Origin: Odontocerum albicorne
Lineage: Eukaryota; Arthropoda; Insecta; Trichoptera; Odontoceridae
Length of the DNA: 64,000 bases
Assembly (NCBI GenBank): GCA_949825065.1
Contig: OX463846.1
Location: 5,909,366 to 5,973,365, forward strand
Direction of reading: 5' to 3'
The notes under the pieces are model-generated. The model had not been told where the DNA came from and did no database searches. It worked only from the letters and a program-made list of their open reading frames with translations. A program made the position numbers and the translations under genes. Shown here one piece after another: positions 1-10,929 of this stretch. Position 1 is the stretch's first letter. Every line of letters starts with the position of its first letter.

Positions 1-370
1 TTTTGTTATTATCATAAGAAACTTGTGGCTGAGGGTTAAAACCATTTCGTTGTAGATTTTGTCTTTTTGTCTAGGGATGTGGTTCTCCATACACACAAAA
101 TGAAAGACTTTTTGCATTGTGGTTTTTGTTCGGTATTTAAATTACCCTTTTAATCTTATAATTCGGGTTGAACCTAAACAACTGCGTAAAACAATATAGA
201 TACAAAGTAATTTTCTTTCTTCTCCTAATTTAAAATAAACCAGTGGTCTGTTATCATCAGCATTGTCTCTCTTGAGATGGTGACTATCAGCTATCCTTTC
301 TATCTTCTTGAACTCCTTCTTGTGGGATGACTGTTAGTGGGTATTTCATGAATCACTACGTAGGAAATTC
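1..370. other. unassigned AT-rich sequence
   Basis: No coding region, terminal repeat or known repeat recognised. Confidence 0.4.
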
Positions 371-374
371 TCTT

Positions 375-625
375 GTTATCCATCCTTTATAAATGAAATA
401 AAAATAGGTTTATTGCTAGCAACACAGTATTTGTATATATGCATGTATCCAGAAATTACATATATGCCTCAGAAAAATTCGAAGAAAACACATTTAAGAG
501 AGAAGATATCAAAAGGTCTACGCTGATTTTATAACATACCCTCAGTCAAGATACACCCCACCAATAGAAAACAAACCCGCCGCGAGGATATCAGACGTTT
601 TTCAGTCCACACCCTTGAATAGTAG
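375..625 (-). mobile_element. N-family non-LTR retrotransposon 3' end
   Basis: Diverged copy of a repeat seen six times here (also 40600-40765, 40853-41035, 42770-42995, 49845-50135 and 53205-53425). Shared landmarks are 'ggtttattg.tagcaacac', 'agagagaa.atatcaaaagg' and 'agatacaccccaccaata'. On its sense strand the unit ends in an A/T-rich AATAAATA-type tail, as 5'-truncated LINE inserts do. No coding part remains, so the clade is unknown. Confidence 0.55.
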
Positions 626-734
626 TTATTTTCAGCAGTTATCCATTCATACACACACATACCATAACGCCATTTTTATGTTGGGGTAGGCGGAAAAAAA
701 TTGCATTATGGTACGTGTGAATGTATGAGTATAT

Positions 735-960
735 ATGTATAACTGTAGGACATACTTCCATACTGACCTTTCCTACATTCATACAACAACTCACACAGCT
801 CTTACGATATATCTGTCTAAGTTTCTTTCTTTCAAAATATCATTCACTCGATTCTGCCACATTTTCTTTGGTCTTTCTCTTCGTTCAACAGTTTCTATTC
901 TCTCTCACAATATCTACTACTTTCTATCTAAGTGTTTGACCTACAATGATTCTGAGAGTT
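735..960 (-). pseudogene. RTE-5 type retrotransposon C-terminus, degenerate
   Basis: The minus strand reads RRERPKKMWQNRVNDILKER and then runs into stops. This resembles the basic 'GRGRPKKTW.D.I..ILK' region near the C-terminus of RTE-type polyproteins. It is one of about ten degenerate copies in the window, mostly on the minus strand. It has stops and frameshifts and is not functional. Confidence 0.5.
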
Positions 961-1019
961 CTCATTTAAAACCTTTTAAATTTATTTTTTTAATAAACAT
1001 AACATTTTTATTCTAGACT

Positions 1020-1744
1020 GCTCCATAAATCATGATTGACCTCACACATGTTCTTGTAAATTTGCATCTATGTAACGTCCTGTACTCGTGTATTTATTAT
1101 TTATTCCTTCTAGGCATTCGGAAATAGGACATTTATTTGTTTTGCCCTTTATGTGTATTTGAAGATTATTGTAGATTTGTTATTGTAACTTAGATATTTG
1201 AGTTTTGTGACTTGTTAAATAGCTTTATCATCAATTATTAGTTGACATCTGATTGGATATTTTTAAAAAATTAAAAGAAAATAAGATTTTCTATAGTATT
1301 TTTGTGATGAAATATAAAACCTATGGAACGTCTTTCAGATCAAAGAATGCCTTGCTTAACTTTATGAATACAGTGTTATTAATTTTAAGTGGTGCTGACA
1401 TTTTTCAAGTGTCCTAATAAGTCATATATGTGGAAACCATGATTCGCATCTATAAAACAGGAAAGGTAAATACATTCGCGGAATGAAGGGGAAAAATGGG
1501 AAATAAACATTAACAAAAATTAAGTATATTTACCTTTAACTCTTAATACATTTTTCAGATTTTTCATTAAATTTATAGTAACGAAAAAAAAGATAAGTTT
1601 TTGCCCTCAAAATTAGCCGAAATCGTATTATTATTAAATGCTTTTGACACTTTTGACACAAAAATATTACAAACCAAAACTAGCTCGCGTAGCTTAAACA
1701 GATTATTTTAAGTGTGATAAAAATCTTATAACGAAAATATTTAG
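1020..1744. other. unassigned AT-rich sequence
   Basis: No coding potential or repeat recognised. Confidence 0.4.
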
Positions 1745-1746
1745 TA

Positions 1747-2568
1747 CGAGGGTCATCCAGAAAGAAAGGTTACAACATTTATGTAGGATCGAAAAATGCT
1801 TGTATTTTATTTAAATTCGCAGGATACTTCACAAATATATTAAACTATTTTTCAACGTGATTGCCGTCGAGTTCGAGACATTTCTGTAGTCGGGGCACCC
1901 GCTTTTGTATGCCAGTGTCATAGACCTCCGCCACCAGCTCTTTAAGCCACTTCTTCACAGCTTCCTCGACCTCTTGATCGTTGGAAAATTATTGGGGTGT
2001 AGTTACACACCCACGTCTCATCCTCTCGTCACGATAGAGTCCAGAAAAGCTTCTTCCTCCTGTACAAAACGATCCAAAAATTCACGCGGTGGTCACGCGA
2101 TTTTGACGGTGCTCCGGTGTGAGCATTCTGGGCACCCATCTCGCGCACAACTTATTGTAACCAAGTTTTTCCGACACAATATCACCAAGGAGACTTCGAG
2201 AAATGTCAAAAAAATTTTCATGAAGGTCGTAAAGCGTCACACGGCGGTAATTTCGCAATTGTTCTTCAATTTTTTGCACAAGTTCGTCAGAAATCCCTAC
2301 CCCTTGCCTCCTTGTGAGTATCAGTACGGCCTTCTTTGAACAACGTAGCCTACTTCGTGACATGTTGTCGACTCATCATATCACTACCATAAACTTCCAC
2401 GAGCTTCCGATGATTATTAGCGGTGGTATTGTTCTTTAAAGTCAAAAAACGGATGACCGCGCGGATCTCGCACGGATGCCCCCTATACGCCAGGTGCGCC
2501 AACTTCGAAACAAAAAATTTCCCCCGACCTCAGGAGCCCTTGTAACCTTACTTTCTAGATTACCCTCG
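1747..2568 (-). mobile_element. deleted mariner element (MLE-1 copy a)
   Basis: Flanked by TA at 1745-1746 and 2569-2570. The inverted repeats begin CGAGGGTCATCCAGAA and CGAGGGTAATCTAGAA and pair over about 29 bp. The minus strand keeps transposase pieces: a helix-turn-helix remnant, then SEKLGYNKLCARWVPRMLTP (about 2170-2120). The coding sequence jumps from just after the 'TW.C.YTP' stretch (about 2010) straight to the C-terminal 'EEAVKKWLKELV' region (about 1960), so the middle of the catalytic core, with the second and third acidic residues, is missing. The 5' part also lacks about 100 bp found in copy b (33214-34139). It is dead and shares its main deletion with copy b. Confidence 0.88.
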
Positions 2569-2570
2569 TA

Positions 2571-3371
2571 CTTTCTTAGCAAAATAATCATTCCTAAAAT
2601 CTTAGTTAAAACAAACATTAAATAAATTTGCATATATTATATTGCAAAGAATTTGGAACTAAGCGAATCTGAGACTCCGCCCTTTTTATGAAATATAACA
2701 GTATTAAAATTGTCAGGATTTCTCATAATTAAAATTGTTAATCTTTCATAAAGCGCAAACAAGAAAATTTAAATTATTTTCTTTGCTTATTATGCAGCCA
2801 TATACATTTTGGAAGTCATTGCTTCTTAAACATATGATTAAGTTTTTTCGTGTAATATTTTATTTTTAAAAGAACGTAAATCATCAGAATGATTTCGAAC
2901 ATATTGAAAAGATTTATTTTTAAATATCTTGTATAATAAGTGAGCAATTAATAAACAATATCTTTGGCAGTAAGAACAGAAAAAAACTTAAAAATATTTT
3001 GTAATGTGTCTGTTGCACGCCTTGATTTTTTTCCATAAAACACACAGGTTCGCTTGGTGCTTAGAGCTACACTGCGAGCTAGGTGGCATATCTTAGCAAA
3101 CCAACGCACCGCATACAATTGCAATGGCCACACTGCACGCTTCGCGCCACGCTACGTGACGATTAGTCACCTAGTGAGTCTCCTAGCGAACAGACGTGCT
3201 GGTAAATTTTATTGTGTCACCAAGTGATTTTATAAGGTGGAGGAAGTTTTAATAACAGCTGTGTATAAAAGGGAGCCTTTGTGGAACCCATCGAGTAAAT
3301 TATACAAAAATGTACCTGTAATAAAATCACTTTAGAATTAAGTTGCACAGGTCGGTCCAAATAAACCTTTA
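2571..3371. other. unassigned; GC-richer patch
   Basis: Mostly AT-rich. About 3040-3205 is richer in GC and CpG ('cgcttcgcgccacgctacgtg') but has no convincing reading frame. No repeat partner was seen in the window. Confidence 0.35.
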
Positions 3372-4288
3372 ATTTAGTTACCTTCACGACAACTTCCATC
3401 CTTGATTGCATTTAGTTACCTTCACGACAACTTTCATCCTTGATTGCATTTAGTTACCTTCACGACAACTTCCATCCTTGATTGCATTTAGTTACCTTCA
3501 CGACAACTTCCATCCTTGATTGCATTTAGTTACCTTCACGACAACTTCCATCCTTGATTGCATTTAGTTACCTTCACGACAATTTCTATCTTTGAATGCA
3601 TTTAGTTACCTTCACGACAACTTCCATCCTTGATTGCATTTAGTTACCTTCACGTTAACTTCCAGCCTTGATTGCATTTAGTTACCTTCACTACAACTTC
3701 CATCCTTGATTGCATTTAGTTACCTTCACGACAACTTCCATCCTTGATTACATTTAGTTACCTTCACGACAACTTCCATCCTTGATTGCATTTAGTTACC
3801 TTCACGACAACTTCCATCCTTGATTGCATTTAGTTACCTTCACGACAATTTCTATCCTTGAATGCATTTAGTTACCTTCACGACAACTTCCATCCTTGAT
3901 TGCATTTAGTTACCTTCACGACAACTTCCATCCTTGATTGCATTTAGTTACCTTCACGACAACTTCCATCCTTGATTGCATTTAGTTACCTTCACGACAA
4001 CTTCCATCCTTGATTGCATTTAGTTACCTTCACGACAACTTCCATCCTTGATTGCATTTAGTTACCTTCACGACAACTTCCATCCTTGATTGCATTTAGT
4101 TACCTTCACGACAACTTCCAACCTTGATTGCATTTAGTTACCTTCACGACAACTTCCAGCCTTGATTGCATTTAGTTACCTTCACGACAACTTCCATCCT
4201 TGATTGCATTTAGTTACCTTCACGACAACTTCCAGCCTTGATTGCATTTAGTTACCTTCACGACAACTTCCATCCTCGATTGCATTTA
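3372..4288. repeat. 38-bp minisatellite, about 24 copies
   Basis: Tandem head-to-tail array with core 'tttagttaccttcacgacaa'. Successive 'tagtta' starts (3375, 3413, ...) are 38 bp apart. Units are nearly identical; variants include cagcc for catcc and two units with 'aatttctatc' at 3581 and 3847, exactly seven units apart. The right edge runs into a poly-T run at about 4289-4298. No spacers, so it is not CRISPR-like. 38 is not a multiple of 3, so it cannot encode a constant peptide repeat. Confidence 0.97.
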
Positions 4289-4294
4289 ATTTTT

Positions 4295-4375
4295 TTTTTT
4301 GTAATCTTTCGTCTTTCACCCGTTCAACATGTCCAAACTACCTCAACGCGTTCTTTTTACCCTACTTAACATATA
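4295..4375 (-). pseudogene. RTE-5 tail fragment
   Basis: 'tttcacccgttcaacatgtc' followed by 'ctacctcaacgcgttctttt' matches the recurring minus-strand RTE-5 region also seen near 11155, 34690 and 51370. Too short and degenerate for more. Confidence 0.35.
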
Positions 4376-4754
4376 ACATATATATTATATAACCAAATTG
4401 CTGTGTATGTCATATACCTATTATACATTTTAAATTGAAAAGACACGAAGATATCTCTTTAACAAAAAATGGGTATATTTAAGGTTCGACAACGCTCAAA
4501 TTTCATAGATACATTTAAATAACAGAGGAATTAGGTAATTTTCACGTTTTATTCCGTAAATTATTTATCAACGTAAAAAACTTTATGTTATTCATAATAA
4601 AGTCACTTGAAAAATTGTTGAAGAAACTGTTTAATTTTCATCATCCCTCTAGGCTTCCAACATAAAAGTTCAAAATAGATTAAATAAAAAATAAAAAACC
4701 TTTCTTTAATTTATAAGAATACGTTGTAAATAAAATTATCTGAAATAATATACC
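4376..4754. other. unassigned AT-rich sequence
   Basis: No feature recognised. Confidence 0.35.
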
Positions 4755-4900
4755 TTCAGCACAGTGTAATAACAAAGATCCTTTATATTTTGTTTAAAAA
4801 ACACGTTTTTCCCCTTAAAGATAATAATAGACGCCACCGGTTTCAAGGTTTTCCCCTCATTACCAAGGGAACACAAGTGAAACTGAATTATGTCCCAATA
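4755..4900. repeat. half copy of a fold-back repeat
   Basis: Contains 'accggtttcaaggttttccc' then 'ctcattaccaagggaacaca', related to 37280-37310 and 63650-63710. At 37220-37396 the same motif forms a complete hairpin; here only one arm is present. Confidence 0.45.
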
Positions 4901-5105
4901 GGCCCTCTAGAATATATCAGAATGGCCTACAGGTCGATTGCAAAGTAATTTTTGGTCGATCGCGTCCGCCTTTGTAATTTACAATATGGTATGCGATGTT
5001 GTCAAATCTCATTACGCGCATGCACTTGTCAACGTAGTCAATAAGTTATCCTTTTTTAATATGTCTACTCCAAATAAATGTTTTTATGTTATTAACACGT
5101 ATATA

Positions 5106-5653
5106 AAGGGTCTTTCAAATTGACATTTATTTTAAATTTTTGGATAAAACACAGATGGCGTCACGAACTTGCCTGGATTTTGTGACATTTGAGAAGTGTA
5201 ATATATGACATTTATAAAAATGGAGTCGTATATAATGCAACAACGCGTTCAAATTATTGAATTATTTTATGTATTGCAATCTCTGGAAAAGTTGATATTA
5301 ATTTGCCACCAAGATTATGTGATCTGACACCGTTGGACTATTTTATCTGAGGTTACGTGAAAAGCCAGGTCTATAAGAATGACCCCCAATCAACTCCATA
5401 GCTAAAGGACGAAATTGTTCGCGTTGTTGGAGAGTTAGAACCGCAATTATGCCAAAATATCATCGAAAATTTTGACAAAAGAGTGGGCATCTGTGGAGCT
5501 GCAAGAGGTGAACATTGTTTTTTGTTTTTCAATGTCATACATTATAATTCAATGACCAATAAAAAGTTTGATGAAATCAAATCAAATTGTGTGTTTTATT
5601 CAAGAATTAAAAAAAAATATAATTAAAAAAACCGCTCAATTTGAAAGACCCTT
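5106..5653 (+). mobile_element. deleted Tc1-like element (copy A)
   Basis: TA duplications at 5104-5105 and 5654-5655. Inverted repeats read AAGGGTCTTTCAAATTGA, with 'ccgctcaatttgaaagaccc' at the far end. The 5' part includes 'cagatggcgtcacgaacttg' and the transposase start 'QQRVQIIELFY'. It then jumps (about 5268-5275) to a region matching the C-terminus: 'CDLTPLDYF', 'GYVKSQVYKN'. The helix-turn-helix and most of the DDE core are missing. A stop interrupts 'DYFI*GYVKS'. The deletion junction is the same as in copy B (13037-13571). Confidence 0.85.
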
Positions 5654-5655
5654 TA

Positions 5656-6064
5656 TAAGTTTTTTTTAACGATGTTAGTTACGCTTATACTTATAAATGA
5701 ACTTTTAGTTATTAGTTATTCTTTTTTAACATGTGTATTACGTGTCAATGTGTTAAATCTCGTAAATTTGGTAGGTTGATCGCGACTATTTTTTTCGTAA
5801 AAAATCGATCGCTTAAAAAAGCAAACAAATTGGCAGCCCCTGGACTATATACTCGTACATCTAACGGTAAAAAATCGGACTGGAAGTTGTGTGTCGAGGG
5901 AGGCCAAATATGACTTCTGCAAGCAGCAGTGATACCTTGGGAATATATGAGTTGACCAGGTGTTCATCCTAATTTACCGACTTGGATGTTTTTACCGTTA
6001 CATATGTGTAGTCTATCTGCCTTGCCCGGGCATCATTTAGTTTCATTTGCACTACCTTGACGTT
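5656..6064. other. unassigned sequence
   Basis: A 60-codon open stretch at 5731-5913 has no recognisable motif and no partner. I see no gene here. Confidence 0.35.
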
Positions 6065-6220
6065 GCGTGAAAACCTTGAAACCGGTAATTTAATATCAAT
6101 GAAAGAAACCCTAAGTGAAAACCAGATTAACACCCTTTAAATAAAACAGGAACTGAATCCTGCATCACATGCATTGGAAGACAGGTGTTTTACCAATTAG
6201 GCCACTGAGTCCATCAATTT
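6065..6220 (-). mobile_element. tRNA-derived SINE, diverged
   Basis: The minus strand reads 'ctcagtggcctaattggtaa' (A-box-like) and then a degraded B box ('gattcagttcc'). Beyond that is the SINE body motif 'ctggttttcacttaggg', the reverse complement of 'ccctaagtgaaaaccag'. Confidence 0.6.
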
Positions 6221-7272
6221 ATTGCTACACAGCATTTTTTTTCAACCAACCGAAATTTCATTAAAGATGCCTTAAGTCTAAAAACCTATATACCACACGC
6301 CATTCAATATTTCATTATCTTGAATGAAAAAAAAATGTTTGTTAAACAAATTATCATGCACCTCTACAGTGCTTAAGCCTAAGCATAAATAGTATAAAGC
6401 TCCTTTTGTTTGAAGAACAAATTCTTAGAGACTTGTTTTGAGGATAAGGCAGTCTCCCCACAATAGGATGATTAATGCCACTTTATAAAAGATATAAAAT
6501 AAATAACATTTAAAATTATAAAAGTTTTACTGATAAAGTTGTAGAATAATGTAATTTTATTTTACCCTTGCAGATAATTCATTATAAGAACACTATCCAA
6601 GTTTATTAGGTTGGGATAAGCAACATTCTTTATCAAGTCGTTTCAATCTCACAGAGGACACAAAAAAATGGTTGATGGTCTTCTCTGAGACTTATCTTTT
6701 CTAACAAATCGACTGTGACTAGAAAGACTGATTTTTTTGGATAATTGAATAACGTTGTGTAAAATGCATACATTTTTAAAATTGTTTCATGGTTTTTAAA
6801 CGAAACGTCTAAGTGGATTGGATTGAAGTTTAAAAACATGAATGACTTTTCGAAACAACACTTAAAATATTGATTGTCTGAAGAGAACAAAAATGAAAGT
6901 TTCTTCGATAAGTGTATTAATTAGGAATTCATGAATATATTTTGGGTTAACATAAATTATTTATTTTATAAATAATTTATTTTGAGGTGAACATAAATCA
7001 CTATTTCCTGGCCATTACGATTGCGTCAAGAGCACTTAATATATTTCAGTATTGTCTTACAATTTTTATTTAAAAAAAAGAAGTATTGTATTGCTCTTTC
7101 GTCAGATACAATACTATCTGGCATACTTGTTGTAATGTACCAATCTCTTCCAACAAACCAGAAAGTTTCTACAAGTTTATTCAAAAAAACAATGTTTAGT
7201 TTATAGAGCTTCATTTTCATAACTAAGTGAACTAAAAAAACACTCATATTTAGTTCATTTAATAATAACAAG
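6221..7272. other. unassigned AT-rich sequence
   Basis: Short open frames on both strands (6633-6890, 7021-7271) overlap each other, are AT-rich and lack motifs. I see no gene. Confidence 0.4.
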
Positions 7273-7899
7273 AAAAATGTGTCGGTGGTCTTAAGTAAAA
7301 ACCATACTGGAATCTGGAAAATGTGTCGGTGGTCTTAAGTAAAAACCATACTGGAATCTGGAAAATGTGTCGGTGGTCTTAAGTAAAAACCATACTGGAA
7401 TCTGGAAAATGTGTCGGTGGTCTTAAGTAAAAACCATACTGGAATCTGGAAAATGTGTCGGTGGTCTTAAGTAAAAACCATACTGGAATCTGGAAAATGT
7501 GTCGGTGGTCTTAAGTAAAAACCATACTGGAATCTGGAAAATGTGTCGGTGGTCTTAAGTAAAAACCCTACTGGAATCTGGAAAATGTGTTGGTGGTCTT
7601 AAGTAAAAACCATACTGGAATCTGGAAAATGTGTCGGTGGTCTTAAGTGAAAACCATACTGGAATCTAGAAAAATGTGTCAGTGGTCTTAAGTGAAAACC
7701 ATACTGGAATCTAGAAAAATGTGTCGGTGGTCTTAAGTGAAAACCATACTGGAATCTGGAAAAATGTGTCGGTGGTCTTAAGTGAAAACCATACTGGAAT
7801 CTGGAAAATGTGTCGGTGGTCTTAAGTAAAAACCATACTGGAATCTGGAAAATGTGTCGGTGGTCTTAAGTAAAAACCATACTGGAATCTGGAAAAATG
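7273..7899. repeat. 44-bp minisatellite, about 14 copies, SINE-derived
   Basis: Core 'gtgtcggtggtcttaagtaa' followed by 'aaaccatactggaatctgg'. The first unit starts recur at 7277 and 7321. Central units (about 7640-7780) have 45 bp and 'gtgaaaacc'. The unit is the reverse complement of the body of the local tRNA-SINEs, and the last unit runs directly into a SINE head at 7900. Confidence 0.95.
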
Positions 7900-8030
7900 G
7901 ATACCACTGGGAATTGAATTCGCAACCCCCAGGCTGGAAGACAAGTCCCTTATAAACATATTTCTGGTTGATTGATAAAAGTTATCACATGCCAATAATT
8001 CCATAATTTGTTCAATAATAATGGTTGACG
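7900..8030. mobile_element. SINE head (minus) joined to a plus-oriented SINE/LINE tail
   Basis: The minus strand holds a tRNA-like head ending 'gttgcgaattcaattcccag'. From about 7955 the plus strand carries tail sequence 'acatatttctggttgattg' and 'cacatgccaataa', like the tail of the SINE at 8247. The two halves face opposite ways, so this is a rearranged or abutting pair. Confidence 0.55.
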
Positions 8031-8034
8031 TGAT

Positions 8035-8125
8035 TTGTTTAATAATAATGGGTTCAAGTCCCAAGTTAGAGCGTGCTTGACAAGTGTTTGCTTTCTCAAA
8101 GGTGCTTTATAAAATTATCTCTTGA
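8035..8125 (+). repeat. family-2 interspersed repeat fragment
   Basis: 'gggttcaagtcccaagttag' plus 'agcgtgcttgacaagtgttt' and 'ggtgctttata'. Related fragments lie at 17125-17190, 21778-21840, 26028-26081, 26540-26596, 37480-37585, 41545-41605 and 48735-48805. The 'gttcgaatcc'-like start resembles a Pol III B box, so a SINE origin is possible but unproven. Confidence 0.4.
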
Positions 8126-8246
8126 ATTTGAATAAGGTACCTTAGAATATCCTCTTTGTGACAAGTTTGACAGACTTAAAGGTAGATTCTTCAAAATTTT
8201 CACATATTTTTTTAATAAAATTTTTGTCACGTTCAATAAACTTCGA

Positions 8247-8440
8247 CGACCTCCGTGGCCTGGTGGTAAGACACTTGTCTGCCGATCCGGAGGTTGCGGG
8301 TTCGATCCCCGCTGGAACCCAGATTTTTTTAAAATAGTTTTCCAGTCTGGTTAACAATTAGGGCCAATAAAAACATATTTCTGGTTGGTTGGAAGAGATT
8401 GCCACATGGCAATAAACTCGCCAAGTCAAAAAAAAAAGTG
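8247..8440 (+). mobile_element. tRNA-derived SINE with LINE-A tail
   Basis: The head shows A-box-like TGGCCTGGTGGTAAGAC and a perfect B box GGTTCGATCCC. The body follows ('ttttccagtctggttaac'), then a tail 'tctggttggttggaagagat' and 'ggcaataaactcgcca', ending in an A run. That tail matches the 3' end of LINE-A (17035-17112). The acceptor-stem halves do not pair, so this is a SINE and not a tRNA gene. It is the clearest SINE copy in the window. Confidence 0.85.
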
Positions 8441-9180
8441 GTTTGAAACATTTCAGCTGATTATAGTAAACCGTTTCTTATTTTCTTATTCAAAAATGCT
8501 TGTATAAGTCGTAATAATAACGATCTCACATATTGAATTCTGCTTAAAAGACCCAGTTACAAATTGTAATACCTATAAATTTAACTAAAACATTGAGAAC
8601 ATTAGATTTAATAAAAGCTTTTAATTCGTGTGAATATAAGACATGAGCTAGGCGCACACTTCTTGCATGTAGCAACGCCGAGCTAAGCTGTGCTATATTA
8701 TCGTGAATTAGACCAGGGTTTTAAACAACGGCTGTTAATCGCAACCTGTGGAGAGATATAATAGTAAAATGTTTTTGTAAAGGGATGGAAATAGCCTTAA
8801 TACGTAAACAATGTTAAATATTTCAGGAAATACTGAAAACAGGTTGAATACGTTTTTAAAAGAAGTGAAAGCACGTGATACTTAGATGTAGAGACTAAAA
8901 TGTTTTGGTTTTGTATCTAAGGTTTTGGTTTTAGCTTTATAGATCTGTATTTTGGAATATTTAAAATTCAAATACTTTGTTATCCCAAAATTATATTAAT
9001 CCTAGCGACACGTATTTCTGCTTCATGTATTGAGGCTCTCTTGAATTAGAGTGATCCCGGTTTTTTACGGGAGTCATTTTAAGGTCCAATTGGTGGCATA
9101 TTTCTATTGACTCAAAATAAATTATATAAACAATTTTTATATTTGAAAATTCTCAAAGAAAAAAAATAATAATAACTAGA
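8441..9180. other. mostly unassigned; one weak repeat remnant
   Basis: About 8975-9065 weakly resembles the start of the repeat at 29240-29600 ('acgtatttctgcttc' against 'acgtgtttctacctc', both followed by 'gaggctc'). Nothing else recognised. Confidence 0.3.
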
Positions 9181-9184
9181 AATA

Positions 9185-9300
9185 TTTCATAGAGGTCTTG
9201 AGTAATAACCATACTGGAGCTCTATTAGAAAAGAATGTGTACCGCCGGAAATCGAACACACGACCCCAAGGTTTACAAACTAAACCACGGAGTACGATAA
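9185..9300 (-). mobile_element. tRNA-derived SINE
   Basis: The minus strand gives 'ctccgtggtttagtttgtaa' (A box) and 'gtgtgttcgatttccgg' (B box). The body 'ctccagtatggttattactc' is the same segment that forms the 44-bp minisatellite at 7273. The tail is missing. Confidence 0.72.
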
Positions 9301-9309
9301 TAATATAAG

Positions 9310-9983
9310 GTACTTTAAAATTTAATACATGTAACAATTTAAACAGATTAGAATGTTGATATTTTTAAATTTATTCATATTTTTGCAGTCATATTTTTTT
9401 CGCGTTCACCAAAGCGGCAGGCCATATTTCAGCTGAGTTTAGTTAACCTTTTAATATTTTCAATATTTATTTTTAAAACATACTTGGATTGGTTTTTATG
9501 AATTTATTTTTAATGTGAGAAGAAATGGGGAGTGAAATAATTTGAAATTATTAAAATAAACTGATTTGAAAAGAACAAGAAAAATGTGGTTCCCTGAAGT
9601 GGTTTGGGCATTTCGGTCGAATGAATCGTATTGTATTATATTTCATATGTATTTAAAAAAAAACTGGTATGATAGTTTTCTAACAACAAATAAATCTACA
9701 AACAAAGGCTAAAAAAGCCAAAGTCGGATTTGATTATTCAATAAATTATTATTACCTTTGTGCGCGTGAATTTATTTCCAAAACATATAACGATGAACTG
9801 TGAGTTCAGTGTCAATGAAGTCAAATGCAGTGCTGTCTTACAATGCAATTCATTCTTCAAAATATCTGTTTCACCGATGCCGATTTGCTGAGAAAAAAAA
9901 GTATATAAGTATGCAATTATACTGATTTTGTTGTATACAGTAACCTCTTGTGGACTTTTTGTCATGTGATAATATCTTCTGAT
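9310..9983. other. unassigned AT-rich sequence
   Basis: No feature recognised. The open frames here overlap on one strand and have no motif. Confidence 0.35.
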
Positions 9984-10112
9984 CAACCAGAAATATTTTC
10001 AAGAAGAAATTAACATCAGACAGGAATATTCTATTAAAAAATCGAACCCACAACCCCGGGGGTCGAAGATAGGCGTATATCAACCAGTCCACGGAGATTG
10101 TCATAATCGGAG
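9984..10112 (-). mobile_element. tRNA-derived SINE
   Basis: The minus strand has 'ctccgtggactggttgatat' (A box) and 'gttgtgggttcgatttttt' (B box), then a short body ending in 'tttctggttgatcag', the start of the LINE-A-type tail. Confidence 0.7.
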
Positions 10113-10866
10113 TAAAACTCATTGATGTTTCATATGAGTGATTTATTATGCAAGAAAAATGTTTAAAATTTTTGATTAAGGGATGGAGGGATGAAACCAT
10201 TCCGTCATAGGTCTTATTCAAGTAAATATCCATTAAATGGCTTTCCCATTAAGACAATGTAAAATGTAAATGTAGTTTTGTGGAAACTATCAAAAAATAT
10301 ATTTATAATGGGTCTGTAGGCTCTTTTTTTATACAAATTGAGAAAAATAATTAATATTCTTAAAATTGTATTGAAATAACGCGACTCAAAAATCTTTCTC
10401 AAGAGTAAAATTATTTTCATGCTGAAAAATGAGAAAAAATGTTTAAAAAAATAAATAAAAAGACGGCGTTTTACTTTAAGTACACACTTGTGTATGATTT
10501 GAGGAAGCAGTGAACGGGCATATTCACATTGTAAAGCACTACGGTATAAAGAAAACTTCAGGAAATGTACCAAGTCATAATTATACAAAAACAACCAATT
10601 ATTAAAAGCACGTTGTAAATTCACACGTAGCATATTTTCAGATAATGAGAGAGTTGTGAAACATATTTAACCACATTTTTCGATATAATAAAACCAATTG
10701 AAAAATATACTCGAACTGAACTGTTTCGAAATCTGCTGAGATGATAATTGTATAAGTGTCAATACAGTGAGGTGTAAGGCCGCGATTCGAACCCCGTGCT
10801 GTGCTACGTCTCTCGAATGACACATCCATTTTTCCGCCTACTATTCGAGAGTATCAGAATACCTTT
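10113..10866. other. unassigned; one isolated B-box-like site
   Basis: The minus strand around 10775-10800 reads 'cacggggttcgaatcgcggc', a good B-box match without a recognisable A box or SINE body. Otherwise AT-rich with no supported gene. Confidence 0.3.
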
Positions 10867-10906
10867 GACTTCAGTCATATCTGTTTGACTTCAGTCATAT
10901 CTGTTT
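10867..10906. repeat. 20-bp direct duplication
   Basis: 'gacttcagtcatatctgttt' occurs twice in tandem, 20 bp apart. Confidence 0.9.
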
Positions 10907-10929
10907 ATTAAAAAAATAGGAAAATAATT

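Noticed and set aside
3372..4288. CRISPR-like array
   Set aside because: Units are contiguous with no unique spacers, and the setting is a eukaryotic repeat region. It is a minisatellite.
4930..5840. larger inverted element around Tc1-like copy A
   Set aside because: Flanks share short T-rich words ('agttattcttttttaa') in direct orientation, but not enough to define an element.
8247..8320. tRNA gene
   Set aside because: A and B boxes are present but the acceptor-stem halves do not pair, and a SINE body and tail follow.
9738..10633. cluster of overlapping minus-strand ORFs
   Set aside because: AT-rich, low-complexity, and one runs through a SINE. No conserved motif.
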